Positions 44,538 through 54,759 of a DNA stretch of 64,000 bases are shown here, piece after piece. This DNA comes from Roseiconus lacunae. Lineage in GTDB: Bacteria > Planctomycetota > Planctomycetia > Pirellulales > Pirellulaceae. The translations under genes were made by a program, and so were the position numbers. Every line of letters starts with the position of its first letter. Within the stretch, counting starts at the first letter, position 1. The notes under the pieces were generated by a model. The model worked only from the letters and a program-made list of their open reading frames with translations, did not search any database and was not told where the DNA came from. Location: the NCBI RefSeq assembly GCF_008312935.1, contig NZ_VSZO01000001.1:1488001-1552000 (forward strand), in the 5' to 3' direction.

Positions 44538-46025
44538 TTACGTATTTCGACTGGGCGAAACCGCTTCGCTAATCCGCGCGACCACGACGGTGGTGAACGC
44601 TCCAACGGTTGCGAGGTGCGTCCATGCGATGATCGCTTTGCCCGCTTCGTTTTTGATTTGGAAGCTGACCAAGACCAAAACGATTACCGCGATGGCCAGT
44701 CCTAGAAACACCGATCGCTGACTGATTTTGGGGCAGAACAGCCCGAGTAGGAACACGCCGAGCAGCAACCCGGCGGCAAATCCGGCGATCGTCAGGGCGC
44801 TGGTGACGACGGTTTGATCGAGTTGACTTGCCCAGATCGCGATGCCCATCTGAATGATACCGAATAGGATGGTCATCGCCTGGCTTGTTCGCAACAGTGA
44901 TCGCCCGTTCGGTTCCGTTCCACGGCGTCTTTTGACAAACGGAACGTATAGATCGTTGAGCAGCGCCGAAGAAGACGCACTGAGTGAACTCGACAGCGTG
45001 CTCATCGCTGCGGCCAAGATTGCGGCCAGCATTAGCCCGATCAATCCGTAGTTTACCGGGAAGTGATGAACGATGAAGTAGGCGAATACCTGATCCGGTT
45101 TCTCGGGGGCGACTGAGTTTGTGTTCGCGAAGAAGCAAGCGAGTGAAACCCCGATCCAGAGAAACAACGCAAACTGGATCATCACCACGAACGCGCTGCC
45201 AATGATTGCTCGACCGGCTTCCTTTTGACTGCGTGCACTCAGATAACGCTGCACCATGATTTGGTCTGTGCCATGGGTTCCGATGGTCAGGACTGCCCCG
45301 CCCAACAGACCGCCCCAAAAGTTCAGTGGTTCGGAAAGATCAAAGCGCAGGTCAAACATCGTTAGACGCCCGGTTTGATCGGCGAATTGATAAATCGCCG
45401 ACAAGCCGCCTGGGATCGCTTGGGCAAGGATCATGACCGCAGCGACACCGCCGATCATGTAGATCACGAACTGCACGCAATCATTCCAGACCACCGACCG
45501 CAATCCACCGATCGCCGTATAAACGATTGTCACCAATCCCATGACAATCACGCTGGACGTCAGTGACCAACCTAAAAGCGTCTGGACGACAACGGCCGCG
45601 AGGTACAGACGCAGCCCATCGGAAAGGTTGCGCGTCACCATGAACATCATCGACGCGGCAGTCTTGACTGCCTTGCCGAGTCGTTCGTCAAGGACTTCGT
45701 AGGCGGTCAATAAGCGGCGTTTGAAGTACAGCGGCAACAGAAAACGAACGACAAGGATACGGCCCAGGACCAATCCGAACGTCAAATGTAGCCAACGAAA
45801 TCCGTTGCCCGCATACGAATCACCTGGCAGGCTGAGCACGGTCGCGGTACTGGTTTCCGTCGCGACAATTGAACCGAGAATCGCCCACCATGGCAGGTCA
45901 CGTCCGCCGACCAGAAACGTCTCTGCGTCGCGGTTTTTACGACCGCTTAGCACGCCAATTGCGACGGCTATAAGTAACACGACGCCTAAGACGATCGCGT
46001 CGACGGTTCCAAGTTCAAATAGCAT
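44538..46025 (-). CDS. sodium:solute symporter family protein
   Basis: A 495-aa polytopic membrane protein with about 13 hydrophobic segments of the SSF/LeuT fold. The start LGTVDAIVLGVVLLIAVAIG and GGRDLPWWAILGSIVATETS (TM2, typical SSF sequence) identify the family, along with GGLRSVVWNDCVQF and GTDQIMVQRYLSARS. It should import a small organic solute with Na+; the substrate cannot be read. It lies close to the next transporter gene on the same strand. Confidence 0.93.
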   Translation of the reverse strand: MLFELGTVDAIVLGVVLLIAVAIGVLSGRKNRDAETFLVGGRDLPWWAILGSIVATETSTATVLSLPGDSYAGNGFRWLHLTFGLVLGRILVVRFLLPLYFKRRLLTAYEVLDERLGKAVKTAASMMFMVTRNLSDGLRLYLAAVVVQTLLGWSLTSSVIVMGLVTIVYTAIGGLRSVVWNDCVQFVIYMIGGVAAVMILAQAIPGGLSAIYQFADQTGRLTMFDLRFDLSEPLNFWGGLLGGAVLTIGTHGTDQIMVQRYLSARSQKEAGRAIIGSAFVVMIQFALFLWIGVSLACFFANTNSVAPEKPDQVFAYFIVHHFPVNYGLIGLMLAAILAAAMSTLSSSLSASSSALLNDLYVPFVKRRRGTEPNGRSLLRTSQAMTILFGIIQMGIAIWASQLDQTVVTSALTIAGFAAGLLLGVFLLGLFCPKISQRSVFLGLAIAVIVLVLVSFQIKNEAGKAIIAWTHLATVGAFTTVVVARISEAVSPSRNT

Positions 46026-46118
46026 GCACGATCCCGAACTGTCCGGTTAGTCGGTCAAAGGCATCATGATACCGGAACGGTCATTGCTGTAGCTTGGACC
46101 CCCGCGGGCGAGCGTATC

Positions 46119-47903
46119 TTAAAACGGAAATTGCCAGGGGATCATGACCATCGCGACCACAAAGACCAACAGTGACAGCGGCAAACCGAATCGGAGGTAG
46201 TCGGAAACGCGGTAACCGCCAACGGTATAGACCATCAAGTTCGTTTGGTATCCGAACGGGGTCAAGAAGCTTGCCGACGCCGCGATCATCACGGCAATCA
46301 CGAACGGAGTTTCGTTGACGCCTAGTGTGCCGGCCGCTCCCAGGCTGACGGTCAGCATGATCAAGGCCGCGGCCGTGTTGGTGATCAATTCGGTGCAGAG
46401 CATCGTCAGCAAATAAACCAACGCTAGCGTTAGCTTGGGATTTCCTTGCGCCAAACCGATCACACCTTTGGCGATCGCTTCGGCGGCACCACTTTTCTCT
46501 AGCGACGAACCGATGCCGATCGTCGCACCGATCACAATCAGGATGCGCCAGTCGACGGCGCGGCGGGCTTCGTGCGCGGTGCAGCAACGGCAAGCCAACA
46601 TCGCCAAGGTGGCGACCATCGCGGCGGTCAATATCGAAACCCATCCGAGGGCGGCGACGCAAACCATCGTCACCATGATCGCGATCGCGTACCATGCTTT
46701 CTCATGCCGCCGGACGGCTTCACCGCCGACCGCACTGACAAGAAAGAAGTCCCGCAATTCTTTGGCGCGGTGAATGAACGACGGTGATGCTTCGAGTAAT
46801 AACACGTCGCCGGTTTCGAGACGGACGTCACCGATTTTGCCTTCCAGTCGTCGGTCACCCCGGGCGACGGCTACGACGGCGGCGTTGTAATTACTGCGGA
46901 ATCGCCCTTCGCGAATCGTTTTGCCCAGCAGGGAGCAACGTGAGCTAACGACCGCTTCCACCAAAGTGCGTCGCCATGCGGGGATCTCCAGTTTCCGCCC
47001 TTGATCATCCGGGGTCAGCAGGCCACGGATTTTCCTCAGGTCGACGACGGAGTCGAGCGCGCCGACCAAGATCAGTGCATCGTCGCCTCGTAATCGTTCG
47101 TTGGGTTTGGCCGCGATCACGTCGTCGCCCCGTTGGATCTCGGCAACATACAATCCTGCCAAACTACGCAGTCCCGCGTCCTCGATGGTCTTTCCGACCA
47201 ACGGTCCGGATGCGTCGACCAACATTTCTACGGTGTATTTTTTTGGATCGTCACTCGCGCTGACCGCCGCACGCCGATCCGGAATCAGCCGATTGGAAAA
47301 CATGACCATATAAATCACACCCAAGACCGCTGCGGGAACGCCCACAACGGCAGGGGCAAAGAAGCTGATCGGTTCGCCGCCCCGCGAAGCGAACTCGTCG
47401 CGGACAATGAGATTGGTGCTCGTTCCCATCACGGTGCACATGCCGCCAATGATCGCGGCGTAGGAAAGCGGCAGCAGCAATCGGCTGGAACTTGTATGGA
47501 GCCGTTTCGCTGTGTCGTCAACGATCGGGATCAGGGCGGCGACCACGGGCGTGTTGTTCAGGAACCCGCTCAATCCTGCGACCGGAGCCAAAATGCGTAG
47601 CTGAGCCCCACGCAACGTTTTTGCGCGATCGAGAAACCACCCGGTCGCTAGCTTGGTTGCGCCGGTCATTTCGAGCCCCGCCACGACGGCAAAAAGCAAC
47701 CCGATCGTCAATAGCCCTGGGTTGCCAAACCCTTTGACCGCTTCCAGCGGTGTGGGAAGCTTGTCGGTGCCGGTCAAGTCCTGGACGACGACCAGGACAG
47801 CCAAAAACGCCATCGCCAACACATCCGTCGGCGCAAGTCGAAACGCCAGGCTGATGAGCAACCCGGCGGCGACGAGGAGCGATAAAACGGCAGGCCAATC
47901 CAT
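46119..47903 (-). CDS. SLC13/DASS-type permease with two TrkA-C (RCK_C) domains
   Basis: A 594-aa anion transporter. N-terminal membrane half (about residues 1-210) has the LNNTPVVAALIPIV and GTSTNLIV signatures (SNT-type binding motifs). Two cytosolic TrkA-C domains follow (about 228-298, SGPLVGKTIEDAGLRSLAGL, and about 313-390), then the second membrane half (about 405-594). Such proteins carry sulfate, dicarboxylates or similar anions. The presence of three sulfatases in the window makes sulfate a reasonable guess, not a proof. Confidence 0.92.
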   Translation of the reverse strand: MDWPAVLSLLVAAGLLISLAFRLAPTDVLAMAFLAVLVVVQDLTGTDKLPTPLEAVKGFGNPGLLTIGLLFAVVAGLEMTGATKLATGWFLDRAKTLRGAQLRILAPVAGLSGFLNNTPVVAALIPIVDDTAKRLHTSSSRLLLPLSYAAIIGGMCTVMGTSTNLIVRDEFASRGGEPISFFAPAVVGVPAAVLGVIYMVMFSNRLIPDRRAAVSASDDPKKYTVEMLVDASGPLVGKTIEDAGLRSLAGLYVAEIQRGDDVIAAKPNERLRGDDALILVGALDSVVDLRKIRGLLTPDDQGRKLEIPAWRRTLVEAVVSSRCSLLGKTIREGRFRSNYNAAVVAVARGDRRLEGKIGDVRLETGDVLLLEASPSFIHRAKELRDFFLVSAVGGEAVRRHEKAWYAIAIMVTMVCVAALGWVSILTAAMVATLAMLACRCCTAHEARRAVDWRILIVIGATIGIGSSLEKSGAAEAIAKGVIGLAQGNPKLTLALVYLLTMLCTELITNTAAALIMLTVSLGAAGTLGVNETPFVIAVMIAASASFLTPFGYQTNLMVYTVGGYRVSDYLRFGLPLSLLVFVVAMVMIPWQFPF

Positions 47904-48166
47904 CGATGATCAAAAGGACAGAAAACGGATGAAGGTGACTGATAGTTCCGGCGAAACGGCTGGCGATTTGGTCGTCCGGCGGGCCGTTTGACGGTTGACA
48001 TTCGGCAAACGATAGTCCGTGAGAGTGGTTTCGGTCAGGCGGTGAGCGTTTTTTTCCGATCAAAGGCCTTTAAATCGTCGCCACGTATCTGAAATCGGCG
48101 TTCTCGGTACAATTTGACAAGAATTTTGCATCCGGGTTCACCCGACCGCGACGATTGCCATTGGTT

Positions 48167-48892
48167 ATGACGAGTAGCGATAAATCATCCCCGATCGACG
48201 AACTGCGAGCCCAGTATGAGGAGCTAGCTGAGCTGTCCGGTTCGTTGGCGCACGAAATCAAGAACCCGTTGTCGGTGATTCATATGAACATCGACCTGCT
48301 CAGCGAAGACCTCGCCGATTGGCATTCACCGGAAAGCCGTCGACCACTCGAACGCGCCAAAATCATTCGTGATCAGTGCGTACGGATGCAAGGATTGCTG
48401 CGTGACTTTTTGCGATACGCCCGATTGCGAGACATCGATTTGGTGTCCGGTTCGCTAAACGATCAATTGGAAACGGTGCTTAACGCCTATAGCGCCGAAG
48501 CGGCACAGCGCGAAATCGAAATCGTTCGCTTTCTTGACAACGATTTACCTTCGATAGCCCTCCACAGCGATTCGCTGCAAGCGGCTCTGATGAATCTCGT
48601 CAAGAACGCACTCGAAGCGACCGACCGCGGTGGGCAGATATTAGTTCGTACCTACACCACCAATTCCGGTGTCGCAATGGATCTGATCGACACCGGCCGA
48701 GGGATCGACGGTAACACGATCATGCATATGTTCGAGCCCTTTTACACGACCAAGGAAGGCGGTAGCGGGCTAGGATTGCCGACGGCCCGCAAAATCATCG
48801 AAGCCCACTCTGGTCGGATGAGTGTCGAAAGTGACGTCGGCCAAGGAACTAAGTTCACTTTGGAATTCCCCGCTTTGCGGCGAATCATCTAG
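48167..48892 (+). CDS. soluble sensor histidine kinase
   Basis: A 241-aa kinase lacking any membrane segment or recognised sensor domain. A short coiled coil (about residues 9-22) leads to the HisKA box LSGSLAHEIKNPLSV with His29. The ATPase boxes are N (LMNLVKNALEAT), G1 (DTGRGIDG), F (FEPFYTTK) and G2 (GGSGLGLPTA). No response regulator is nearby. ATG 48167 is preferred; TTG starts at 48155 and 48161 are also possible. It may receive its signal from a partner protein. Confidence 0.9.
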   Translation: MTSSDKSSPIDELRAQYEELAELSGSLAHEIKNPLSVIHMNIDLLSEDLADWHSPESRRPLERAKIIRDQCVRMQGLLRDFLRYARLRDIDLVSGSLNDQLETVLNAYSAEAAQREIEIVRFLDNDLPSIALHSDSLQAALMNLVKNALEATDRGGQILVRTYTTNSGVAMDLIDTGRGIDGNTIMHMFEPFYTTKEGGSGLGLPTARKIIEAHSGRMSVESDVGQGTKFTLEFPALRRII

Positions 48893-49146
48893 CCGCAGCG
48901 GTTCAGTTCGATTTTCTTAATCGCGTCTCACCGACGACGAAACCTGTTGCGAATCGCTCGACTCTGAATAGCGTAGAAGGGACGCCACGGCTCGTGCCCT
49001 GTTTAGGTTTGATTCTAGGGTAGCGAAACTCGCCGAGAGCTTCGGTTTAGCTATCGCCGGCGTCCTCTCTGCAAAAGCCGCCTACGCGATCGCGACTTTT
49101 GCGGAACAAGCGACGGCTATGCTACCGGCCTTTGTTTCCCATCCAG

Positions 49147-50334
49147 ATGAACTTGAGTGCCATGATTCTACGGTCCTGCTATTGTTTCGCGTCGCTTGGT
49201 CTGTTGTTGACGCTGTGTTCATCCAGCGGACTCGGGCAGGATGTTCCTGCGGTTGATCTGGTGGAATCGGCGGTACCGAATTCCGAGACCGAAACAACGG
49301 AGTCGAGTCACGAAGGGCCGGAGTTGGCGGCCTCCGGATCGTCCGAGCAAGCAAGTCAAGCAGACCAGATAAACGAGGAAGAGAGCGATCGAATGGACGG
49401 GCCGGTGCCCGATGCCGATTCGGTTGCTGGGCAGGAACCGATCGCGGCGGAGCGGACGAACTCATTGCCGGCGCAGCCGCCAAGCAACTCCGGATTGTCC
49501 CAGGCACGAACCCTCTTGATCCACAATACAAAGATCGCCGCGACGATCAGTGGCTTGGTCAAAAGTGTCGATGTTTCTGCGGGGCAAACGATTTTAGCGG
49601 ACACCATTGTTGCCCGGCTCGACGACAGGCTTGCCGAGCAGGAAATGATCGCTGTCAAAGCTGCGTACCAGGCAAAACTTCTGGAAAGCCAAACCGATAC
49701 GATCATTCGAGACGCCGCCCAAGAATTCGAGACACGACAAACAGATCTGCGGCAAGCCCAACTCGCAAACCAGACCTACACCGGTGCGGTCAGCGAGATG
49801 CAACTTCGTCAACTGCGGTTAAGGGTCGAGCGATCTGAATTGAAACGCGAGCAGGCGGAGTTGCAAACGCGTGTGGCTACCGCATCGGCGGATCATGCCA
49901 AGGCCAAGCTTGAGATCGCAAAGGAGATCTTAGCCCGGCACCGGATTCGTTCTTCTCGCAACGGCATCGTTGCCGAAGTCATCGCGCAAGCAGGGCAATG
50001 GGTCCAGGCCGGTCAACCGGTCGTTCGAGTCATTTCGCTTGATCCCATTCGTGTTGAGTGTGAAATCGATCCGGCATTGATTCACGACCGCATCATTGGC
50101 CAACGAGTTCGCTTTGTTCCGTACCAAGCGGATCGTAGCGTTTTGTCATCTGAACAGTCGTCCGCTCCTGAATTGCACGGCGAGATTTGCTTCGTCTCAA
50201 ACGAAGTCACCTCGGTATCAGGACGCGTTGTCGTGTGGGCTGATATGGCTAACCCCGATGGAAGAGTCCGATCCGGGGTTGTCGGAACGCTTCACCTGGA
50301 CGGATCGCAATCGGTATCGGAAACGAGTGAATAG
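49147..50334 (+). CDS. HlyD-type periplasmic adaptor (membrane fusion protein)
   Basis: A 395-aa exported adaptor. The signal peptide (about residues 1-28) is followed by an acidic Ser/Glu-rich segment (about 30-115). Then comes a lipoyl/barrel-sandwich domain (ISGLVKSVDVSAGQTI, TIVARLDDRLAEQE), a long helical hairpin (about 165-265), and the matching second lipoyl half (RSSRNGIVAEVIAQAGQWVQ). It should link an inner-membrane exporter to the outer envelope. The next gene, 239 nt downstream, is an FtsX-type permease, but no ATPase gene is beside it. Confidence 0.85.
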   Translation: MNLSAMILRSCYCFASLGLLLTLCSSSGLGQDVPAVDLVESAVPNSETETTESSHEGPELAASGSSEQASQADQINEEESDRMDGPVPDADSVAGQEPIAAERTNSLPAQPPSNSGLSQARTLLIHNTKIAATISGLVKSVDVSAGQTILADTIVARLDDRLAEQEMIAVKAAYQAKLLESQTDTIIRDAAQEFETRQTDLRQAQLANQTYTGAVSEMQLRQLRLRVERSELKREQAELQTRVATASADHAKAKLEIAKEILARHRIRSSRNGIVAEVIAQAGQWVQAGQPVVRVISLDPIRVECEIDPALIHDRIIGQRVRFVPYQADRSVLSSEQSSAPELHGEICFVSNEVTSVSGRVVVWADMANPDGRVRSGVVGTLHLDGSQSVSETSE

Positions 50335-50572
50335 GTCTAAGAATAGGCAGAATCCGAATCATGGATTGAAGCGTCCCGGAAAACGTGTTTCGCTAACCGG
50401 AAAGTTCTAGTCCGATCGCGATTTTCTTGGTCCCATTCGCGGGGGCAACCGAATAGCGAGGGGATATTTGTTAGCTGGCGAATCCGCATCGCTGCTAGAA
50501 CGAGGCGAGCGTAGACTGCTAAACTGAAGCAGTTCTTTCGCAATCTATTTCCTCGCAGCCCTCCGCGATCCA

Positions 50573-53500
50573 TTGTCATCTTGGTCAGTCATCCTCGCCG
50601 GCGTCCGTCACAATTGGCGCACCACCTTGTCCGTTGCGTTGGGGGTGGCGATCGCGACATCGGTGATTGTCGGTGCGTTGTTGGTTGGCGATTCGATGCG
50701 CGGCAGTTTGCGCGAGTTGACTGTCGAACGTCTCGGCAAGATTGACACCGTCATCGCCCCTGGCGGTTTTTTTGAGACCGAATCGATTGCGTTGCGGGTC
50801 GGTCAAAGCGAAGAACACGTCGCGCCGATTTTGTTATTCGATCAAGCCGTGATCGAAGCAACCGTTGACGATCAAATGCGACGATCGGGATCGGTGCAAG
50901 TCGTCGGTTGTGATCCTTCGTTTTGGAAGCTTGACACATCCGGCGTTGTCCCCACTGTCGAGCTTGATGACGATTCAGTGGTGATGACAGAGTCGTTGGC
51001 GAGCGAGCTTGGGGTTCGGGTCGGCGATCAAGTCACGGTCCGTTTACCGGTCGAGCAAGCTGTGCCCGCGGATAGTCCGCTAGGCCGCAAAGACGTGCAA
51101 ACCGAAGGCATCCCGCGACTAAACGTCGCTGAAATCTTGCCCGACAAAGGCTTGGCAAGGTTTTCGCTCGCCGCTTCTCAAGCGAGTCCCAAGAATGTTT
51201 TCCTGTCGCGGGAGCTTGTCGCTTCGGTTCTTGATCGTGATGGGCAAGCCAACGTACTGCTTTCTTCCGAGCCCATCGAGGCAGAGAAGGTGCAGCCGAC
51301 GCTTGCCGATCTTGGGCTGAAACTTGAACGAGTGACCAAGACGTTCGACGATAAAACTATCTTCGATTATTACAACTTAACGAGTGACCGTTTGCTGATC
51401 AGCGATCCGGCGGTCGATGCGATCACCGCGGCATTTCCCAGCGACAAGGTGACGCCAACCCTGACCTATCTCGCCAATGAGATTCAGCGGAAGAAGGAGG
51501 GTGCGGCGGACGGATCGGCTGAGTTCCCACGCGTGACCTACAGCACCATCGCGGCGGTTGATTCGTCTTCGCTAATGCCGCTCGACTACGGCAATGTGAA
51601 ATCCACCGATCAGAAAACCGTTGTGCCGATCATCGTAAATTCATGGCTCGCCGACCGAATGAAGTTGTCGGTTGGTGATCAGCTTGTGATCGACTATTAC
51701 GAGCCGGAGGTTAAAAACGGTAAAGAAATCGAACGACAATTCGAAGCAACCGTGGTTGGAATCGTTCCGATTACCGAACCGGAACGCCCTTACCGAAGGC
51801 GTCGAGAAGCGGTTTACAGCAAACGACCGACGCGCTACAACGATCCGGCGCTGACACCAACGGTTCCCGGTGTCACCGACCAGGACTCGATGAGCGATTG
51901 GGACACGCCTTTCGAACTGACCCGCGAAGTGCCGGACGAGGACGATCAGTATTGGAAGAATCATCGTTTGACCCCCAAGGCGTTTATTCCGCTTGCCGCG
52001 GGACAGGCGTTGTTCTCCAGTCGGTTCGGTCAGACCACCGGTTTAATGATCGAAACCTCCGTTGCGACTGACCTTGACCAACTGAGTGAGCGAATTCTTG
52101 CCGCGACCGCCACGACGCTACCCGAGCTTGGATGGCAACCACGCTCGATCCGGGGCGCCCAGTTGGCGGCGTCCAAAGGCACGACGCCGTTTGATGGTTT
52201 GTTTTTGTCACTCAGTATGTTCGTGATTTTTTCCGCAGTGATGCTGATCGCAATGCTCTTTCGCTTGGGCTTAGTCACCCGCAGCAGCGAACTTGGAACA
52301 TTAATCGCGGTCGGATTGCGTCCCAAACAGGTCAGCCGTCTTTATCTTGGCGAGGGCTTGCTCACTTCGTTGTTTGGAGTCTTACTCGGGCTCGGCGGAG
52401 GCATCGCGTATGCCTTCGGGGTCCTCGCGGCGCTGCGAAGTTTTTGGGTGGGTGCCGTTACCGTTCCGTTCCTGACATTTCATGCGACGCCGACCAGTTT
52501 AATCATCGGTGGGTTAGCGGGGCTCCTCTGCGGACTCGGTGCGCTCTGGGTGACCACTCGGTCGATGCTGCGCAATGATGCCGTCGCGCTGCTGCGTGGT
52601 CGCGGCGAACTGGATGAAGTCGATGCAACGAAGCGTCTGCGTTGGCCTGACCGGACGGCGATCGGCTTGTCGATGATTGCAATCGCAGCAGGTGCGTTCG
52701 GTGCGGCGAGCGGTGGCCAGACGGCCGCCGGTGGATTTGTCGGCGGCGGAATGATGTTGCTCATCGCGATGTTGGTGTTCGTATATGGACGCTTCCGGAA
52801 TGTCAAAACGCAACGCGACGACGGTACCTCGCAGCAATACGCCAACTACCAGCTTTCCGGACTTGCCCGCCAGAACTCAACGCGTGCGCCGCTTCGCAGT
52901 ACACTGACCATCGGGTTGATCGCGACGGCGTCGTTTTTGATTGTCGCGATCAATGCATTTCGCTTGGTCCCCAGCGACGAAGGAACCGGGGGCTTCGATC
53001 TGCAGGCCGAATCGGCACAACCGATCTACCAAGATTTGGCCGATCCCGATGTCCAGTCAGGGCTCATGGGCGCCGATGCCAAACGGCTTGCCAACGCGTC
53101 GATCGTTTCGTTCCGTGTCCGCCGTGGGCAAGATGCCAGTTGCAACAACCTTTATCAAGCATCGGAGCCGACCGTTTACGGGGTTCCTGATTCGGCGGCA
53201 AAATCTTTGGATCGATTTCGGTTTTATGCCTCGGCGGCAGAAGCGGGCGAATTGGCTTGGTCGTTACTCGACACCGACGCCGAAGGAACGGCCGATGATC
53301 CCATCCCGCTAATCTTGGATCAAAACACCGCCATGTGGAGTCTGCAAATGATGGCGGGGGTCGGTGAAGTAAAAGCGTTTACTTATGACACGACGACGGT
53401 TCATTTTAAAGTCGTCGGCTTGCTGGAGAATTCGCTGCTGCAAGGTCGACTGATGATTGGCGAAGGTAACTTTCAGCGGTTGTTTCCCGAAATCAGCGGG

Positions 53501-54025
53501 TATCGTTTCTTCTTGATCGGCGAGAGCGGATCGACCATCGACATCGCGGCGGTGACACAGGCGTTCGAATCGCGGTTGGGTGACGTCGGGTTTGATGTGT
53601 CCGATTCCCATGAGGTACTTGCCGGAATGATGGCGGTGCAAAACACGTATTTACGAACCTTCCAAAGCCTGGGGGGGCTCGGTCTGCTGCTGGGAACGAT
53701 CGGGCTGGCAATCGCTCAATTGCGTAATTTGTTGCAACGCCGTGGTGAGTTGGCGGTCATGCGTGCGATCGGGTTCACTCGTCGACGCCTCGCACTATTA
53801 GTCGTCGGGGAGACGGCATCGTTACTCGCGATGGGCATCGGCTGCGGTGTGTTGTGTGCGGTGTTAGCCGTGCTCCCGTATGCGTGGTCACAGGGCACCC
53901 AGCCACCGGTGCTTGAACCGCTGTTGTTGGTGCTTGGGATTTTTCTTTTCGGATTGGTGGCCGGGCTCGTGGCGGCCATTCAAGTCGCGCGAATGAGATT
54001 GTTGGAATCGTTGAGGGGATCGTGA
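50573..54025 (+). CDS. large FtsX-type ABC transporter permease, 1150 aa
   Basis: A long permease with two copies of the four-helix FtsX unit. The first helix (about residues 15-40, SVALGVAIATSVIVGALLVG) precedes a large MacB_PCD-like periplasmic domain. Helices at about 545-575, 595-630 and 640-670 and a second set near 780-800 and 1035-1140 follow. LGLVTRSSELGTLIAVGLRPKQ and RGELAVMRAIGFTRRRLALL are typical coupling segments to the ATPase. The start is TTG at 50573. No ATPase gene is next to it; the only one in the window is at 57117. The stop overlaps the GTG of the next gene (GTGA). Confidence 0.88.
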   Translation: MSSWSVILAGVRHNWRTTLSVALGVAIATSVIVGALLVGDSMRGSLRELTVERLGKIDTVIAPGGFFETESIALRVGQSEEHVAPILLFDQAVIEATVDDQMRRSGSVQVVGCDPSFWKLDTSGVVPTVELDDDSVVMTESLASELGVRVGDQVTVRLPVEQAVPADSPLGRKDVQTEGIPRLNVAEILPDKGLARFSLAASQASPKNVFLSRELVASVLDRDGQANVLLSSEPIEAEKVQPTLADLGLKLERVTKTFDDKTIFDYYNLTSDRLLISDPAVDAITAAFPSDKVTPTLTYLANEIQRKKEGAADGSAEFPRVTYSTIAAVDSSSLMPLDYGNVKSTDQKTVVPIIVNSWLADRMKLSVGDQLVIDYYEPEVKNGKEIERQFEATVVGIVPITEPERPYRRRREAVYSKRPTRYNDPALTPTVPGVTDQDSMSDWDTPFELTREVPDEDDQYWKNHRLTPKAFIPLAAGQALFSSRFGQTTGLMIETSVATDLDQLSERILAATATTLPELGWQPRSIRGAQLAASKGTTPFDGLFLSLSMFVIFSAVMLIAMLFRLGLVTRSSELGTLIAVGLRPKQVSRLYLGEGLLTSLFGVLLGLGGGIAYAFGVLAALRSFWVGAVTVPFLTFHATPTSLIIGGLAGLLCGLGALWVTTRSMLRNDAVALLRGRGELDEVDATKRLRWPDRTAIGLSMIAIAAGAFGAASGGQTAAGGFVGGGMMLLIAMLVFVYGRFRNVKTQRDDGTSQQYANYQLSGLARQNSTRAPLRSTLTIGLIATASFLIVAINAFRLVPSDEGTGGFDLQAESAQPIYQDLADPDVQSGLMGADAKRLANASIVSFRVRRGQDASCNNLYQASEPTVYGVPDSAAKSLDRFRFYASAAEAGELAWSLLDTDAEGTADDPIPLILDQNTAMWSLQMMAGVGEVKAFTYDTTTVHFKVVGLLENSLLQGRLMIGEGNFQRLFPEISGYRFFLIGESGSTIDIAAVTQAFESRLGDVGFDVSDSHEVLAGMMAVQNTYLRTFQSLGGLGLLLGTIGLAIAQLRNLLQRRGELAVMRAIGFTRRRLALLVVGETASLLAMGIGCGVLCAVLAVLPYAWSQGTQPPVLEPLLLVLGIFLFGLVAGLVAAIQVARMRLLESLRGS

Positions 54026-54759
54026 AGGAAATTGTGATTGATGCGGCGGCGCTACCCAAGCTAAACGTTCCGGCCTATCAACTGGCGATCGACGAAGCGG
54101 CCCTTTCGATGGCCGAAGCAGGCGAGATCGGTACCACGTTCCGAACTTGGGAACTTTCCTCACCGACGGTGATCCTTGGCAGGTCGTCCAAAATTGAATT
54201 GGAAACCGATCGGGAGTTTTGTCGACGCCGAGGGATCGGGATTTATCGTCGCTGCAGTGGCGGCGCTGCAATTGTCGCCGGGCCGGGATGCCTGATGTAC
54301 AACGTAATCGTTTCTTTGGACGAGCACCCCGAAGCTGCGAAGATTGATCGTGCCCACCAGCTGGTCATGTCGCGAGTTCTCGAGGCGGTAAAAAAACAAC
54401 TGCCCGCTGCGCGCAAGCAAGGGATCTGTGATCTGACGGAAGGCGACCGCAAGTTTTCCGGAAATGCGCTGAGAATCAGTCGACGTCACTTGCTGTATCA
54501 CGGAACGCTGCTTTATGACGTCGACTTGGAGGTTCTACAGCGGTGCTTGGCGTTCGCCCCCCGGCAACCAGATTATCGCGATGGCCGCGATCACGGGGCT
54601 TTTGTCACCAATGTACCGCTCGATCCGACCCTGCTCCGCAAAGACCTTGCAGGGGAATTTGGCGTCGACGGCCAAATCGATGCGCGGGATCTGATACCAA
54701 CAGCAGACAAGCTGATTGAGCAGCGATATGGTCGTGAGGCATGGCACACGCGGCATTAG
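54022..54759 (+). CDS. lipoate-protein ligase-like protein (BPL/LplA/LipB family)
   Basis: A 245-aa cofactor transferase. GRSSKIELETDREFC and R76-R-C-S-G-G (the RRxSGG motif) identify the family. DRKFSGNALRISRRHLLYHG carries the ligase Lys and HGTLL segment. The HD pair that follows RRxSGGGAV in E. coli LplA is AG here (GGAAIVAGPGCLMYN), a difference that may mark a subfamily. It starts with GTG and overlaps the permease stop (GTGA), so the two are translationally coupled. Confidence 0.87.
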   Translation: MKEIVIDAAALPKLNVPAYQLAIDEAALSMAEAGEIGTTFRTWELSSPTVILGRSSKIELETDREFCRRRGIGIYRRCSGGAAIVAGPGCLMYNVIVSLDEHPEAAKIDRAHQLVMSRVLEAVKKQLPAARKQGICDLTEGDRKFSGNALRISRRHLLYHGTLLYDVDLEVLQRCLAFAPRQPDYRDGRDHGAFVTNVPLDPTLLRKDLAGEFGVDGQIDARDLIPTADKLIEQRYGREAWHTRH

